A stretch of 64,000 nucleotides of DNA, taken from assembly GCF_005048155.1 (NCBI RefSeq), contig NZ_SUMB01000001.1, forward strand, positions 908,745-972,744, written 5' to 3'. This stretch comes from Streptomyces piniterrae. GTDB taxonomy: Bacteria; Actinomycetota; Actinomycetes; Streptomycetales; Streptomycetaceae. Shown here in pieces: positions 54,620 through 64,000 of the stretch. Both the position numbers and the translations under genes were made by a program. A model generated the notes under the pieces. The model was given only the letters and a program-made list of their open reading frames with translations, made no database searches and was not told the origin of the DNA. Each line of letters begins with the position of its first letter. Position 1 is the stretch's first letter.

Positions 54620-55579
54620 TTAGCGCCCCCGCGCGTTCAGCGACGCGAGGTAGGCGTTGTACTCCGCCAGATCCTTGTCACCGTCGCGGTCGGCTGCCCG
54701 GTCCGCGCGCTTCGACTGACGGTCCTCGGACTTGTACCACTGGTAGACCAGCGCGATCAGCACCACCACCGACGGGATCTCGCTGAACGCCCAGGCGATG
54801 CCGCCCGCGGCGGTCTGGTCCGACAGCGCCTCGATACCCAGCGAGGCCGGCGGGTGCAGGAAGGTGCCGACCATCGGCTCCGAGGCCATCATCAGCGCGA
54901 TGCCGAAGAACGCGTGGAACGGCATGCCGGCGAACAGCTCCAGGATCCGCATCACATGGCCGGGACGGTGCGGGCCGGGGTCGACACCCATGATCGGCCA
55001 GAAGAAGACCAGGCCGACCGCGAGGAAGTGCACCATCATCCCGATGTGCCCGGCCCTGGACCCCATCAGGAAGTCGAAGAGCGGCGAGAAGTAGAGCGCG
55101 TAGAGGCTCGCGATGAAGAGGGGGATGGTGAACGCGGGGTGCGAGACGATCCGCAGGTAGCGGCTGTGCAGCAGCGCCACCAGAAGCTCACGCGGTCCCC
55201 TGCGGCCCCGTCCGGCGGCCGGCAGCGCGCGCAGCGCCAGCGTCACCGGCGCCCCGAGCAGCAGCAGGATCGGTGACAGCATGCTGATCACCATGTGCTG
55301 CACCATGTGCACGCTGAACATCGCCATGCCGTAGTCGTTCAGCTTGGTGCACATCACCAGAGCCACCGTCAGAACGCCCAGGACCCAGGCGACCACCCGG
55401 CCCACCGGCCAGGCGTCACCCCGGCGCCGCAGCCGCAGCACGGCCCAGCCGTACAGCGCCAGCCCCAGCAGACAGCCGACGACGAAGAACGGATCACCGC
55501 CGAACTCCAGGCCCCGCGCCGGCGTGAACGGCGGCAGATCCATGTTCATGCCGTCCATGCCGTGCCCGCCGTGATCCAT
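54620..55579 (-). CDS. Cytochrome c oxidase assembly protein, CtaG (caa3-type) family
   Basis: A 319-residue membrane protein with about seven helices. It is a member of the CtaG family that helps build the copper centres of aa3/caa3 oxidases. The N-terminus MDHGGHGMDGMNMD is His/Met-rich and likely binds copper. Conserved histidines are in VHMVQHMVISMLSPILL, MMVHFLAVGLVFFWP and MPFHAFFGIALMMAS. The C-terminal tail is charged and cytoplasmic. Confidence 0.85.
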   Translation of the reverse strand: MDHGGHGMDGMNMDLPPFTPARGLEFGGDPFFVVGCLLGLALYGWAVLRLRRRGDAWPVGRVVAWVLGVLTVALVMCTKLNDYGMAMFSVHMVQHMVISMLSPILLLLGAPVTLALRALPAAGRGRRGPRELLVALLHSRYLRIVSHPAFTIPLFIASLYALYFSPLFDFLMGSRAGHIGMMVHFLAVGLVFFWPIMGVDPGPHRPGHVMRILELFAGMPFHAFFGIALMMASEPMVGTFLHPPASLGIEALSDQTAAGGIAWAFSEIPSVVVLIALVYQWYKSEDRQSKRADRAADRDGDKDLAEYNAYLASLNARGR

Positions 55580-55625
55580 CCGCTCGCTCCTGATTCGTAC
55601 CGATAGTCCGGCGACAAGACTAGAA

Positions 55626-55657
55626 CCGCCCCCGGCCGATCCGACGGCCGGGGGCGG
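55626..55657. terminator. GC-rich terminator hairpin after pfkA
   Basis: Perfect 13-base stem (CCGCCCCCGGCCG with CGGCCGGGGGCGG) and a 6-base loop, between the end of pfkA and the start of the ctaG-like gene, both leftward. Confidence 0.75.
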
Positions 55658-55675
55658 ATCATCAGGACGGCGACG

Positions 55676-56701
55676 TCACAGCACGCACTCGGCCTCGGCG
55701 TAGCGCTCCGCGGGCACCGTCTTCAGCGACTCGACCGCCTCGGCCAGCGGCACCAGCGTGATGTCCGTACCGCGCAGCGCCGTCATCATGCCGAAGTCAC
55801 CGCGGTGCGCGGCCTCCACGGCGTGCCAGCCGAAGCGGGTGGCGAGCACCCGGTCGTACGCGGTCGGCGTCCCGCCGCGCTGCACATGGCCGAGGATGAC
55901 CGGACGGGCCTCCTTGCCGAGGCGGTCCTCCAGCTCCACGGAGAGCTGCCGGGCGACCCCGGCGAACCGCTCGTGACCGTAGATGTCCTTGCCGCCGATG
56001 TCGAAGGACATGGTGCCCTCGCGCGGCTTGGCGCCCTCGGCGACCACCACGATCGCGAACTTCTTGCCGGCCTCGAACCGGGCGGCGACCCGCGCCGTCA
56101 GCTCCTCGATGTCGAAGGGCCGCTCCGGCACCACGATCGCGTGCGCACCGGCCGCCATCCCCGAGTGCAGCGCGATCCAGCCGGTGTGCCGCCCCATCAC
56201 CTCGACGATCATCACCCGCTGGTGCGACTCGGCGGTCGTCTTGAGCCGGTCCAGCGCCTCGGTCGCCACCCCCACCGCGGTGTCGAAGCCGAAGGTCACG
56301 TCCGTGACGGCGATGTCGTTGTCGATCGTCTTCGGTACGCCGACGATCGGCAGCCCGGCGTCCGACAGCAGTCGCGCCGCCTTGAGCGTGCCCTCGCCGC
56401 CGATCGGGATGATCGCGTCCAGACCCAGCTCGGCGACATGGCCGCGCGCCCGCTCCACGCCGTCCCGCAGATGCGCGGGCTGCACCCGCGACGACCCGAG
56501 GATGGTGCCGCCGCGCGCCAGTATGCCGCCGACGGCGTCCAGGTCGAGCTTGCGGTAATCGCACTCCAGGAGGCCCTTCCAGCCATCGCGGAAGCCGATC
56601 ACCTCGTCGCCGTGATCGGCGGTGGCTCGGTGGACGACGGACCGGATGACGGCGTTCAGACCGGGGCAGTCGCCGCCGGAGGTGAGTACACCAATACGCA
56701 T
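55676..56701 (-). CDS. pfkA: ATP-dependent 6-phosphofructokinase
   Basis: A 341-residue group III phosphofructokinase, the actinobacterial ATP-dependent type. LTSGGDCPGLNAVIR is the nucleotide site, PIGGEGTLKAARLL replaces the bacterial GGDGS, VPKTIDNDIAVTD is the catalytic region, and MGRHTGWIALHSG and RPVILGHVQRGG follow. It phosphorylates fructose-6-phosphate in glycolysis. Streptomyces carry several paralogues. A hairpin terminator lies on each side. Confidence 0.93.
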   Translation of the reverse strand: MRIGVLTSGGDCPGLNAVIRSVVHRATADHGDEVIGFRDGWKGLLECDYRKLDLDAVGGILARGGTILGSSRVQPAHLRDGVERARGHVAELGLDAIIPIGGEGTLKAARLLSDAGLPIVGVPKTIDNDIAVTDVTFGFDTAVGVATEALDRLKTTAESHQRVMIVEVMGRHTGWIALHSGMAAGAHAIVVPERPFDIEELTARVAARFEAGKKFAIVVVAEGAKPREGTMSFDIGGKDIYGHERFAGVARQLSVELEDRLGKEARPVILGHVQRGGTPTAYDRVLATRFGWHAVEAAHRGDFGMMTALRGTDITLVPLAEAVESLKTVPAERYAEAECVL

Positions 56702-56794
56702 TGCTCGTGAACCTTCTGCAACTCAACCGGAGGCCCGGACCCCGTCGTCCGGTTGGATTCCGCACACCCTACAAGCGCGGAGCCGCCGGACACA

Positions 56795-56826
56795 CGTACG
56801 CCCGCAGTGCGGACTGCGGGCGTACG
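56795..56826. terminator. Terminator hairpin after gatD
   Basis: Perfect 14-base stem (CGTACGCCCGCAGT with its complement) and a GCGG loop, between gatD and pfkA, separating two leftward units. Confidence 0.75.
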
Positions 56827-56862
56827 GAAACAGCCGAGATGGACCCAATGGCCGAATCGGGG

Positions 56863-57591
56863 TCAGGCGGGCTGCGAGGCCGCGGCGATCCGCTCCTGCC
56901 GCAGCGCCTCGTACCACCGGTCGTCGGCCGGCGGCAGCGCGTTCACATCCAGCGCCAGCTTGATCAGCAGGTCGGCGATATGCGGATTGCGCGCCATCAC
57001 CGGACCGTGCATGTACGTACCGAAAACGGTGTCGTTGTACGCGCCCTCGTAGCCGTCGCCGACGCCGTTGCCCTTGCCGAACCGCACCTTGGCGAACGGC
57101 CGGGCGGTCGGACCCAGGTGGGTGACACCCTGGTGGTTCTCGAAACCGGTCAGCGGCGGCAGCCCCAACTGCGGGTCGATATCGGCGAGTACGTCACCGA
57201 CGCACCGCTCGCCCTCGCCGCGGGTGCTCACCACGTCCAGCAGCCCCAGACCCTGCTGCTGCTCGCCGAGGTCGTTGATGAACTCATGGCCCAGGATCTG
57301 GTACCCGGCGCACACCGAGAACACGATCGCGCCGTTGGAGACCGCACGGTCCAGGCCGCCGTCACGGATCAGCCGCTCGGCCGCCAGCCGCTGCGGACGG
57401 TCCTCACCGCCGCCGATCAGATAGATGTCACCGGAGGTCGGAATCTGCTGGTCGGACCGGACGTCCAGGCGCTGTACGTCCAGACCGCGCTGGCGCGCCC
57501 GCCGCTCCACGACCAGCGCGTTGCCCTGGTCGCCGTAGGTGCTCAGCAGGTCCGGGTAGATCCACACCAGGCGCAGGCTGTTGTCACTCAT
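56863..57591 (-). CDS. gatD: Lipid II isoglutaminyl synthase, glutamine amidotransferase subunit
   Basis: A 242-residue class I glutaminase that supplies ammonia to MurT for amidating the D-Glu of lipid II. The catalytic Cys is in VFSVCAGYQILG and the His in GTYMHGPVMARNP. It follows murT by 46 bases, the standard murT-gatD pair. It has no ATPase domain of its own. Confidence 0.93.
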   Translation of the reverse strand: MSDNSLRLVWIYPDLLSTYGDQGNALVVERRARQRGLDVQRLDVRSDQQIPTSGDIYLIGGGEDRPQRLAAERLIRDGGLDRAVSNGAIVFSVCAGYQILGHEFINDLGEQQQGLGLLDVVSTRGEGERCVGDVLADIDPQLGLPPLTGFENHQGVTHLGPTARPFAKVRFGKGNGVGDGYEGAYNDTVFGTYMHGPVMARNPHIADLLIKLALDVNALPPADDRWYEALRQERIAAASQPA

Positions 57592-57637
57592 GCTCGCTCG
57601 TCTCTTTCCTGAAGGCCTGAACGTCGGCGGTCCGCAC

Positions 57638-58876
57638 TCAGTTGCCCACGCGCCGGCGCAGGTCCTGGAAGGCCGTGTAGTTGGCGATGACCTCGATCCG
57701 GCCGGGTGGCGCCATCTTCACCGCCTCGTCGAGGCTTTCGCACACCTCGAACTGCAGGCCCGCGACCTCCAGTCGCACCGCCAGGTCCAGCTTGCGGTCC
57801 CCGAGCACGAAGATCGGGTGCCCGGCCAGCCGGGTGTAGTCGACGTCCCACAGCCAGGAGGTGTCCGTACCGTCCGCGCCGCGCGCGTTCACCGAGAGGA
57901 TCACCGGCGTCGGCGGCGGGTCGATCAGCGAGAAGGTCTCCAGCCAGCCGGCCGGGTTCTTCGCCAGCAGCAGTCGCAGTTCGCGGTTGAGGAACGAGAC
58001 CACGTCGTAGCGGCCGGCCACCGCCTGCACCGAGTACATCCGCTCCAGCGCGACCTGCGGCGGCACCCCGAACGCGGCCGCGACCGCGGCGGACGTCGTG
58101 GCGTTCGCCTTGTTGGCGCGTCCGGGCAGCTGAAGCTTGATCGGCCAGGCGCTGCCGTGCGGGTCCAGCACATGGTCGCCGGAGAGCGCCCAGCTGGGCG
58201 TCGGACGGCGGAAGCCGCACTCGGCGCAGAACCAGTCGTCGCCTGGCCGCTGCATCACACCGCCGCACGAGGGGCAGGACCAGGCGTCGTCCTTCCACTC
58301 CTGCCCGGCCGCGACCCACACCACGTTCGCGGACGACGAGGCCGCCCACACGATCAGCGGGTCGTCGGCATTGGCGACGATCAGCGCCTTCGAGCCGGCC
58401 AGGCCCTCCCGCCAGTGCTCGGCCAGCATGCGGGTCTCCGCGGCGCGGTCGAGCTGGTCGCGCGAGAGGTTCAGCAGCGCTATGGCCTTCGGCGTCACAT
58501 CCCGTGCCACACCGGAGAGGTACTTCTCGTCCACCTCGATGACGCCGTACTTGGCGTCCGAACCACCGGCCAGCGCGGACGTGATGCCCGCGGGCATGTT
58601 CGCGCCGAGCGCGTTGGAGACCACCGGCCCGCTGGCCCGCAGCGCCTCCGCGATCAGTCGCGTGGTGGTCGTCTTGCCGTTGGTCGCCGACACCAGGATG
58701 ACGTCCAGGTGCCGGGCCAGCCGGGCCAGCAGGTCGGGGTCGAGCTTGAGCGCCACCCGGCCACCGATCACCGATCCGCTGCCGCGGCCCGCCGCGCGCG
58801 ACACCGCCGCCGCGGCCTTGCCCGCCGTCACGGCCAGCTTGGCCCGTGGCGACAGCGGCTCCGTGTTGCCTGCCAT
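57638..58876 (-). CDS. murT: Lipid II isoglutaminyl synthase, Mur-ligase-like subunit
   Basis: A 412-residue Mur-ligase-type protein that activates the second-residue glutamate of lipid II. The ATP loop is VSATNGKTTTTRL. The catalytic segment GVIEVDEKYLSGVAR follows. A Cys4 zinc ribbon is visible as CPSCGG and CAECGF. A C-terminal DUF1727 domain has TDTSWLWDVDYTRL. ATG 58876 follows AAGGAGGA; the long upstream frame is antisense to the deformylase gene and rejected. With GatD it makes the amidated peptidoglycan stem typical of actinomycetes. Confidence 0.93.
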   Translation of the reverse strand: MAGNTEPLSPRAKLAVTAGKAAAAVSRAAGRGSGSVIGGRVALKLDPDLLARLARHLDVILVSATNGKTTTTRLIAEALRASGPVVSNALGANMPAGITSALAGGSDAKYGVIEVDEKYLSGVARDVTPKAIALLNLSRDQLDRAAETRMLAEHWREGLAGSKALIVANADDPLIVWAASSSANVVWVAAGQEWKDDAWSCPSCGGVMQRPGDDWFCAECGFRRPTPSWALSGDHVLDPHGSAWPIKLQLPGRANKANATTSAAVAAAFGVPPQVALERMYSVQAVAGRYDVVSFLNRELRLLLAKNPAGWLETFSLIDPPPTPVILSVNARGADGTDTSWLWDVDYTRLAGHPIFVLGDRKLDLAVRLEVAGLQFEVCESLDEAVKMAPPGRIEVIANYTAFQDLRRRVGN

Positions 58877-59077
58877 CGTCTTCGATCCTCCTTGCATCCG
58901 GCGCCCTCCTGCCCTGTGGGCTGCCGGTGGAACGCCTCCTCCGCAGCCGACGACCGGCCGGAGGCTTCGGTCGGGGATCAGCCTATCGAGATCCGGCCGT
59001 GGGCCCGAACCCCACCACCCGTGCCGCGACATTCGGGCAGCGTCATCCGGTGTGGCCGGGACCGTACGCTTGACCCC

Positions 59078-59632
59078 ATGCGCCCCCGCACCATCCCCGG
59101 CAGCACCGGCCGCCCCCGCCCCCTGCGCCTCCTCGGCGATCCGGCCCTGACAGAGCCCTGCCAGGACGTCGCCGCCTTCGACGACGAGCTCGCCCGGCTC
59201 ATCGAGGACATGTACGCGACGATGTACGCGGCCCGCGGCGTGGGTCTCGCCGCCAACCAAATCGGCGTCCCCCTGCGGGTGTTCGTCTACGACTGCCCCG
59301 ACGACGAGGACCGCCGCCACCTCGGGCACCTCGTCAACCCGCGGCTCGTCGAGACCGACGGCCCGGTCGTGCGCGGGCCGGAGGGCTGCCTCTCGCTCCC
59401 CGGCATCGAGGCCGGCACCCCGCGCCACGACCACGCCGTCGTGGAGGGCGTCAGCGCCACCGGCGAGCCGCGGACGGTGACCGGAACCGGCTTCTTCGCC
59501 CGCTGCCTCCAGCACGAGTGCGACCATCTCGCGGGCGGTCTCTATGTCGACCGCCTCACCGGGCTGCGGCGCCGCCGGGCGCTGCGCGCCGCGGCCAGGG
59601 CTCCGTGGGCCGCGGGGGAGTCCGGCCGCTGA
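59078..59632 (+). CDS. def: Peptide deformylase
   Basis: A 184-residue metallohydrolase that removes the formyl group from new proteins. All three motifs are intact: GVGLAANQIG, EGCLSLPG and QHECDHLAG, giving Cys and two His metal ligands and the catalytic Glu. TACGCT lies seven bases before the ATG, so the message may be leaderless. Streptomyces usually have several def genes. Confidence 0.93.
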   Translation: MRPRTIPGSTGRPRPLRLLGDPALTEPCQDVAAFDDELARLIEDMYATMYAARGVGLAANQIGVPLRVFVYDCPDDEDRRHLGHLVNPRLVETDGPVVRGPEGCLSLPGIEAGTPRHDHAVVEGVSATGEPRTVTGTGFFARCLQHECDHLAGGLYVDRLTGLRRRRALRAAARAPWAAGESGR

Positions 59633-59678
59633 GCGGCCGACACCCCGCGACACCCCGGCCTCGTCCCGGCCGTCCGGC

Positions 59679-60332
59679 TCAGAAGCCGGGACCGTTCACC
59701 AGGTCCTTCGCGGTGGCCAGCTGGCCCCACAGCAGATCGGTCAGATGCTGCACCAACTGCTCGCGTGAGCAGGGACGTTCACGCATCCACCAGTCGCCGG
59801 CCGCGTGCATCATGCCGACTATCCCGTGTCCCCATACGCGCGCCCGCTCCTCGCCGTCCGGGCCCAGGTCGAGCCGGTCGGCGATCACCTTGGCGAGTTC
59901 CTCGCCGAGGCGGCGCAGCAGCGGGGCGGAGTGCCGCCCGACGTCGAAACCGGACTCCGAGCCGTTCTCATGGTCGGCCGGATGCATCAGGAAGCGGTAC
60001 ACCTGCGGCTGGGACTCGATCGCGATGAGATAGGCGTCCAGGGTGGCCTCGACGCGGTCGCGGCGCAGCACGGGGCCGTCCAGCGCGGTCCGCAGATTGT
60101 CCAGCAGGGCGTCGGTGTGCCGGATGGCCAGGGCGCGGTACAGCCCGCCCTTGTCGCCGAAGTGCCGGTACAGGATCGGCTTGGTGATGCCGGCCTCGGC
60201 GGCGATGGCGTTCATCGAGGCTTCCGGGCCGTCGCGCAGCACAATCCGTTCCGCGGCTTCCAGCAGCTCCCGCCGGCGGCGTTCGGTCGCCGTCTGCTGG
60301 CGGCGGCTGTGCTCAGTGTTGTCGTTGTCCAT
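59679..60332 (-). CDS. TetR-family transcriptional regulator
   Basis: A 217-residue repressor. Helix-turn-helix AIAAEAGITKPILYRHFGDK (about residues 42-61), with a ligand-binding C-terminal domain of the TetR_C_33-like type common near acyl-CoA dehydrogenases. ATG 60332 follows GGGGAG. It is divergent from an acyl-CoA dehydrogenase gene, and two matching inverted repeats lie between them. It probably senses an acyl-CoA and represses that gene. Confidence 0.88.
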   Translation of the reverse strand: MDNDNTEHSRRQQTATERRRRELLEAAERIVLRDGPEASMNAIAAEAGITKPILYRHFGDKGGLYRALAIRHTDALLDNLRTALDGPVLRRDRVEATLDAYLIAIESQPQVYRFLMHPADHENGSESGFDVGRHSAPLLRRLGEELAKVIADRLDLGPDGEERARVWGHGIVGMMHAAGDWWMRERPCSREQLVQHLTDLLWGQLATAKDLVNGPGF

Positions 60333-60424
60333 GGTCGTGCTCCCCACCCTTGTGTCCGTGGCGCTCGCGCAACGTAACACCCGTGCTCCGTCATGAAATC
60401 GAAGCCCTGGGGAGTTGACATTCC

Positions 60425-60438
60425 TTACTGGCGAGTAA
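60425..60438. promoter_or_regulatory. TetR-type operator 1
   Basis: TTACT-GGCG-AGTAA, a perfect 5-4-5 inverted repeat. It lies just after TTGACA at 60415-60420, the likely -35 of the acyl-CoA dehydrogenase gene. Confidence 0.7.
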
Positions 60439-60447
60439 CAGACTCGG

Positions 60448-60462
60448 GTTACCGCAAGTAAC
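60448..60462. promoter_or_regulatory. TetR-type operator 2
   Basis: GTTAC-CGCAA-GTAAC, a perfect inverted repeat of the same half-site, 30 bases before the dehydrogenase ATG. Confidence 0.7.
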
Positions 60463-60492
60463 ACTGTAATGGAATGCAGCGCTGGAGGGGAC

Positions 60493-61716
<1,224 letters not shown>

Positions 61717-61742
61717 CCGCCCGCCCGCCCGCCCGCACCACC

Positions 61743-61774
61743 GTCGCCGGTACCCCTCTGGGGGTGCCGGCGAC
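61743..61774 (+). terminator. Terminator hairpin after the acyl-CoA dehydrogenase gene
   Basis: Fourteen paired bases (GTCGCCGGTACCCC with GGGGTGCCGGCGAC, one G-T pair). It follows a CCCG tetranucleotide run directly after the stop. Confidence 0.7.
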
Positions 61775-61816
61775 TTCCGTATGCGGACATTCCGGCACCG
61801 CGCCTCCGCCATCCCC

Positions 61817-61846
61817 TTGACGGGCGCATCGACTCGGCTCTACGTT
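61817..61846 (+). promoter_or_regulatory. Promoter of the glyoxylate carboligase gene
   Basis: TTGACG at 61817-61822 and TACGTT at 61841-61846, spaced 18 bases. Transcription would start near 61853, giving a leader of about 100 bases. Confidence 0.65.
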
Positions 61847-61865
61847 CCTTCCATAAAGCAAAACA

Positions 61866-61888
61866 TTAATTCCATGATGCGGAATTAA
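61866..61888. promoter_or_regulatory. Operator-like inverted repeat in the gcl leader
   Basis: TTAATTCC-N7-GGAATTAA, perfect 8-base arms in an AT-rich island just downstream of the predicted start site. In Streptomyces the IclR-family repressor AllR controls allantoin/glyoxylate genes through GGAAT-type palindromes, so AllR is the leading candidate. Confidence 0.7.
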
Positions 61889-61954
61889 CCACCTCGCCTC
61901 CTCCGGCTTCCTTCGCCGGAGCATGCCCCTGACAGGCCGACGCAGGAGTACCCG

Positions 61955-63742
<1,788 letters not shown>

Positions 63743-63782
63743 GACGGATCGGGTCCGGGACGGCGGATCCGATGCGAAAGGT

Positions 63783-63816
63783 GTGCCGGGCGCGGCTTGA
63801 CCGCCGCGCCCGGCAC
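63783..63816 (+). terminator. Strong hairpin between gcl and hyi
   Basis: Perfect 14-base stem (GTGCCGGGCGCGGC with its complement) and loop TTGACC, 41 bases after the gcl stop. Lying inside a presumed operon, it may lower hyi transcription or protect the gcl message. Confidence 0.75.
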
Positions 63817-63874
63817 TACCACCATCCCGTAGAGCAGAAACAAAAATCCGCTATCCGGAAGGGGTGTCGGCCTT

Positions 63875-64000
63875 ATGGGTTTCACGGACACGCGCTTCAA
63901 CGTCAATCTGTCGATCCTGTTCACCGAGCTTTCGTTGCTGGAGCGGCCGGCGGCCGCGCGGGCGGCGGGTTTCACGGCGGTGGAGCTGTGGTGGCCGTGG
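63875..64000 (+). CDS. hyi: Hydroxypyruvate isomerase, N-terminal part (gene runs off the window)
   Basis: The first 42 codons are visible. The protein begins MGFTDTRFNVNLSILFTELS and continues LLERPAAARAAGFTAVELWW, matching the start of the TIM-barrel Hyi family. It interconverts hydroxypyruvate and tartronate semialdehyde, the product of the gene before it. GGAAGGGG lies about 13 bases upstream of ATG 63875. Confidence 0.88.
   Translation, partial: MGFTDTRFNVNLSILFTELSLLERPAAARAAGFTAVELWWPW

Noticed and set aside
59633..59678. Terminator between def and the TetR gene
   Set aside because: GGCCGCT-G-AGCGGCC overlaps the def stop codon, but with a one-base centre it cannot form a normal hairpin loop of that size.

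Overview
The window is about 72% GC, has divergently packed operons with frequent GTG starts and 4-base ATGA overlaps, and carries a typical actinomycete gene set. It is almost certainly a Streptomyces chromosome. Gene order for the biotin, urease, tripeptidyl-aminopeptidase, phosphofructokinase and MurT-GatD blocks looks like the conserved Streptomyces backbone. No tRNA, rRNA, CRISPR array, transposase or phage gene was seen.

Layout. 1-6795: purB (5' part only), an SGNH hydrolase, two overlapping CNNM/CBS membrane proteins, a GNAT acetyltransferase, an APC permease and a methyltransferase, all on the minus strand. 7184-11872: biotin genes, bioB-bioA-bioD leftward and bioF rightward from a shared control region with a palindrome. 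12228-17777: an anti-sigma-type ATPase, a LysR/LysE pair, an NlpC/P60 hydrolase, then a ClpP paralogue divergent from an orphan YefM/Phd antitoxin. A TGTACA double operator lies in their shared promoter. A secreted M28 aminopeptidase follows. 18171-22807: urease ureABCFGD with no ureE and a GlnR-like box upstream. 22857-25021: a four-gene operon with three Roadblock/LC7 proteins and a winged-helix-like protein, but no GTPase. 25418-30821: secreted tripeptidyl aminopeptidase, bacterial PARG-like protein, PlsC acyltransferase, M20 peptidase and an SRPBCC protein.

30856-45111 is the most distinctive block. It is a hypoxia/NO dormancy island of DosR/DevR type. It holds a second-type pncB, four tandem-domain universal stress proteins, a globin-ferredoxin-reductase fusion, a DevR-like response regulator, and a DevS-like double-GAF kinase that keeps the heme-ligand His and distal Tyr. 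An operon at the end encodes an acetyl-CoA-synthetase-like protein and an E2-acyltransferase-like protein. Seven good DosR-type palindromes sit upstream of these genes, and four promoters share further conserved sequence. Both proteins of the terminal operon have lost their catalytic or carrier lysines (A10 Lys to Thr; lipoyl Lys to Asp) and the E2 has also lost its catalytic His. I regard this pair as the best candidate for an undescribed function.

45243-51604: a LacI-regulated alpha-glucoside importer (binding protein, two permeases, GH13 enzyme) with a clear sigma-70-type promoter and two matching operators. 51630-64000: LysR/aldo-keto reductase, an SSI-type protease inhibitor, CtaG, PfkA, the GatD-MurT lipid II amidation pair, peptide deformylase, TetR/acyl-CoA dehydrogenase with two operators, and glyoxylate carboligase followed by the start of hydroxypyruvate isomerase.
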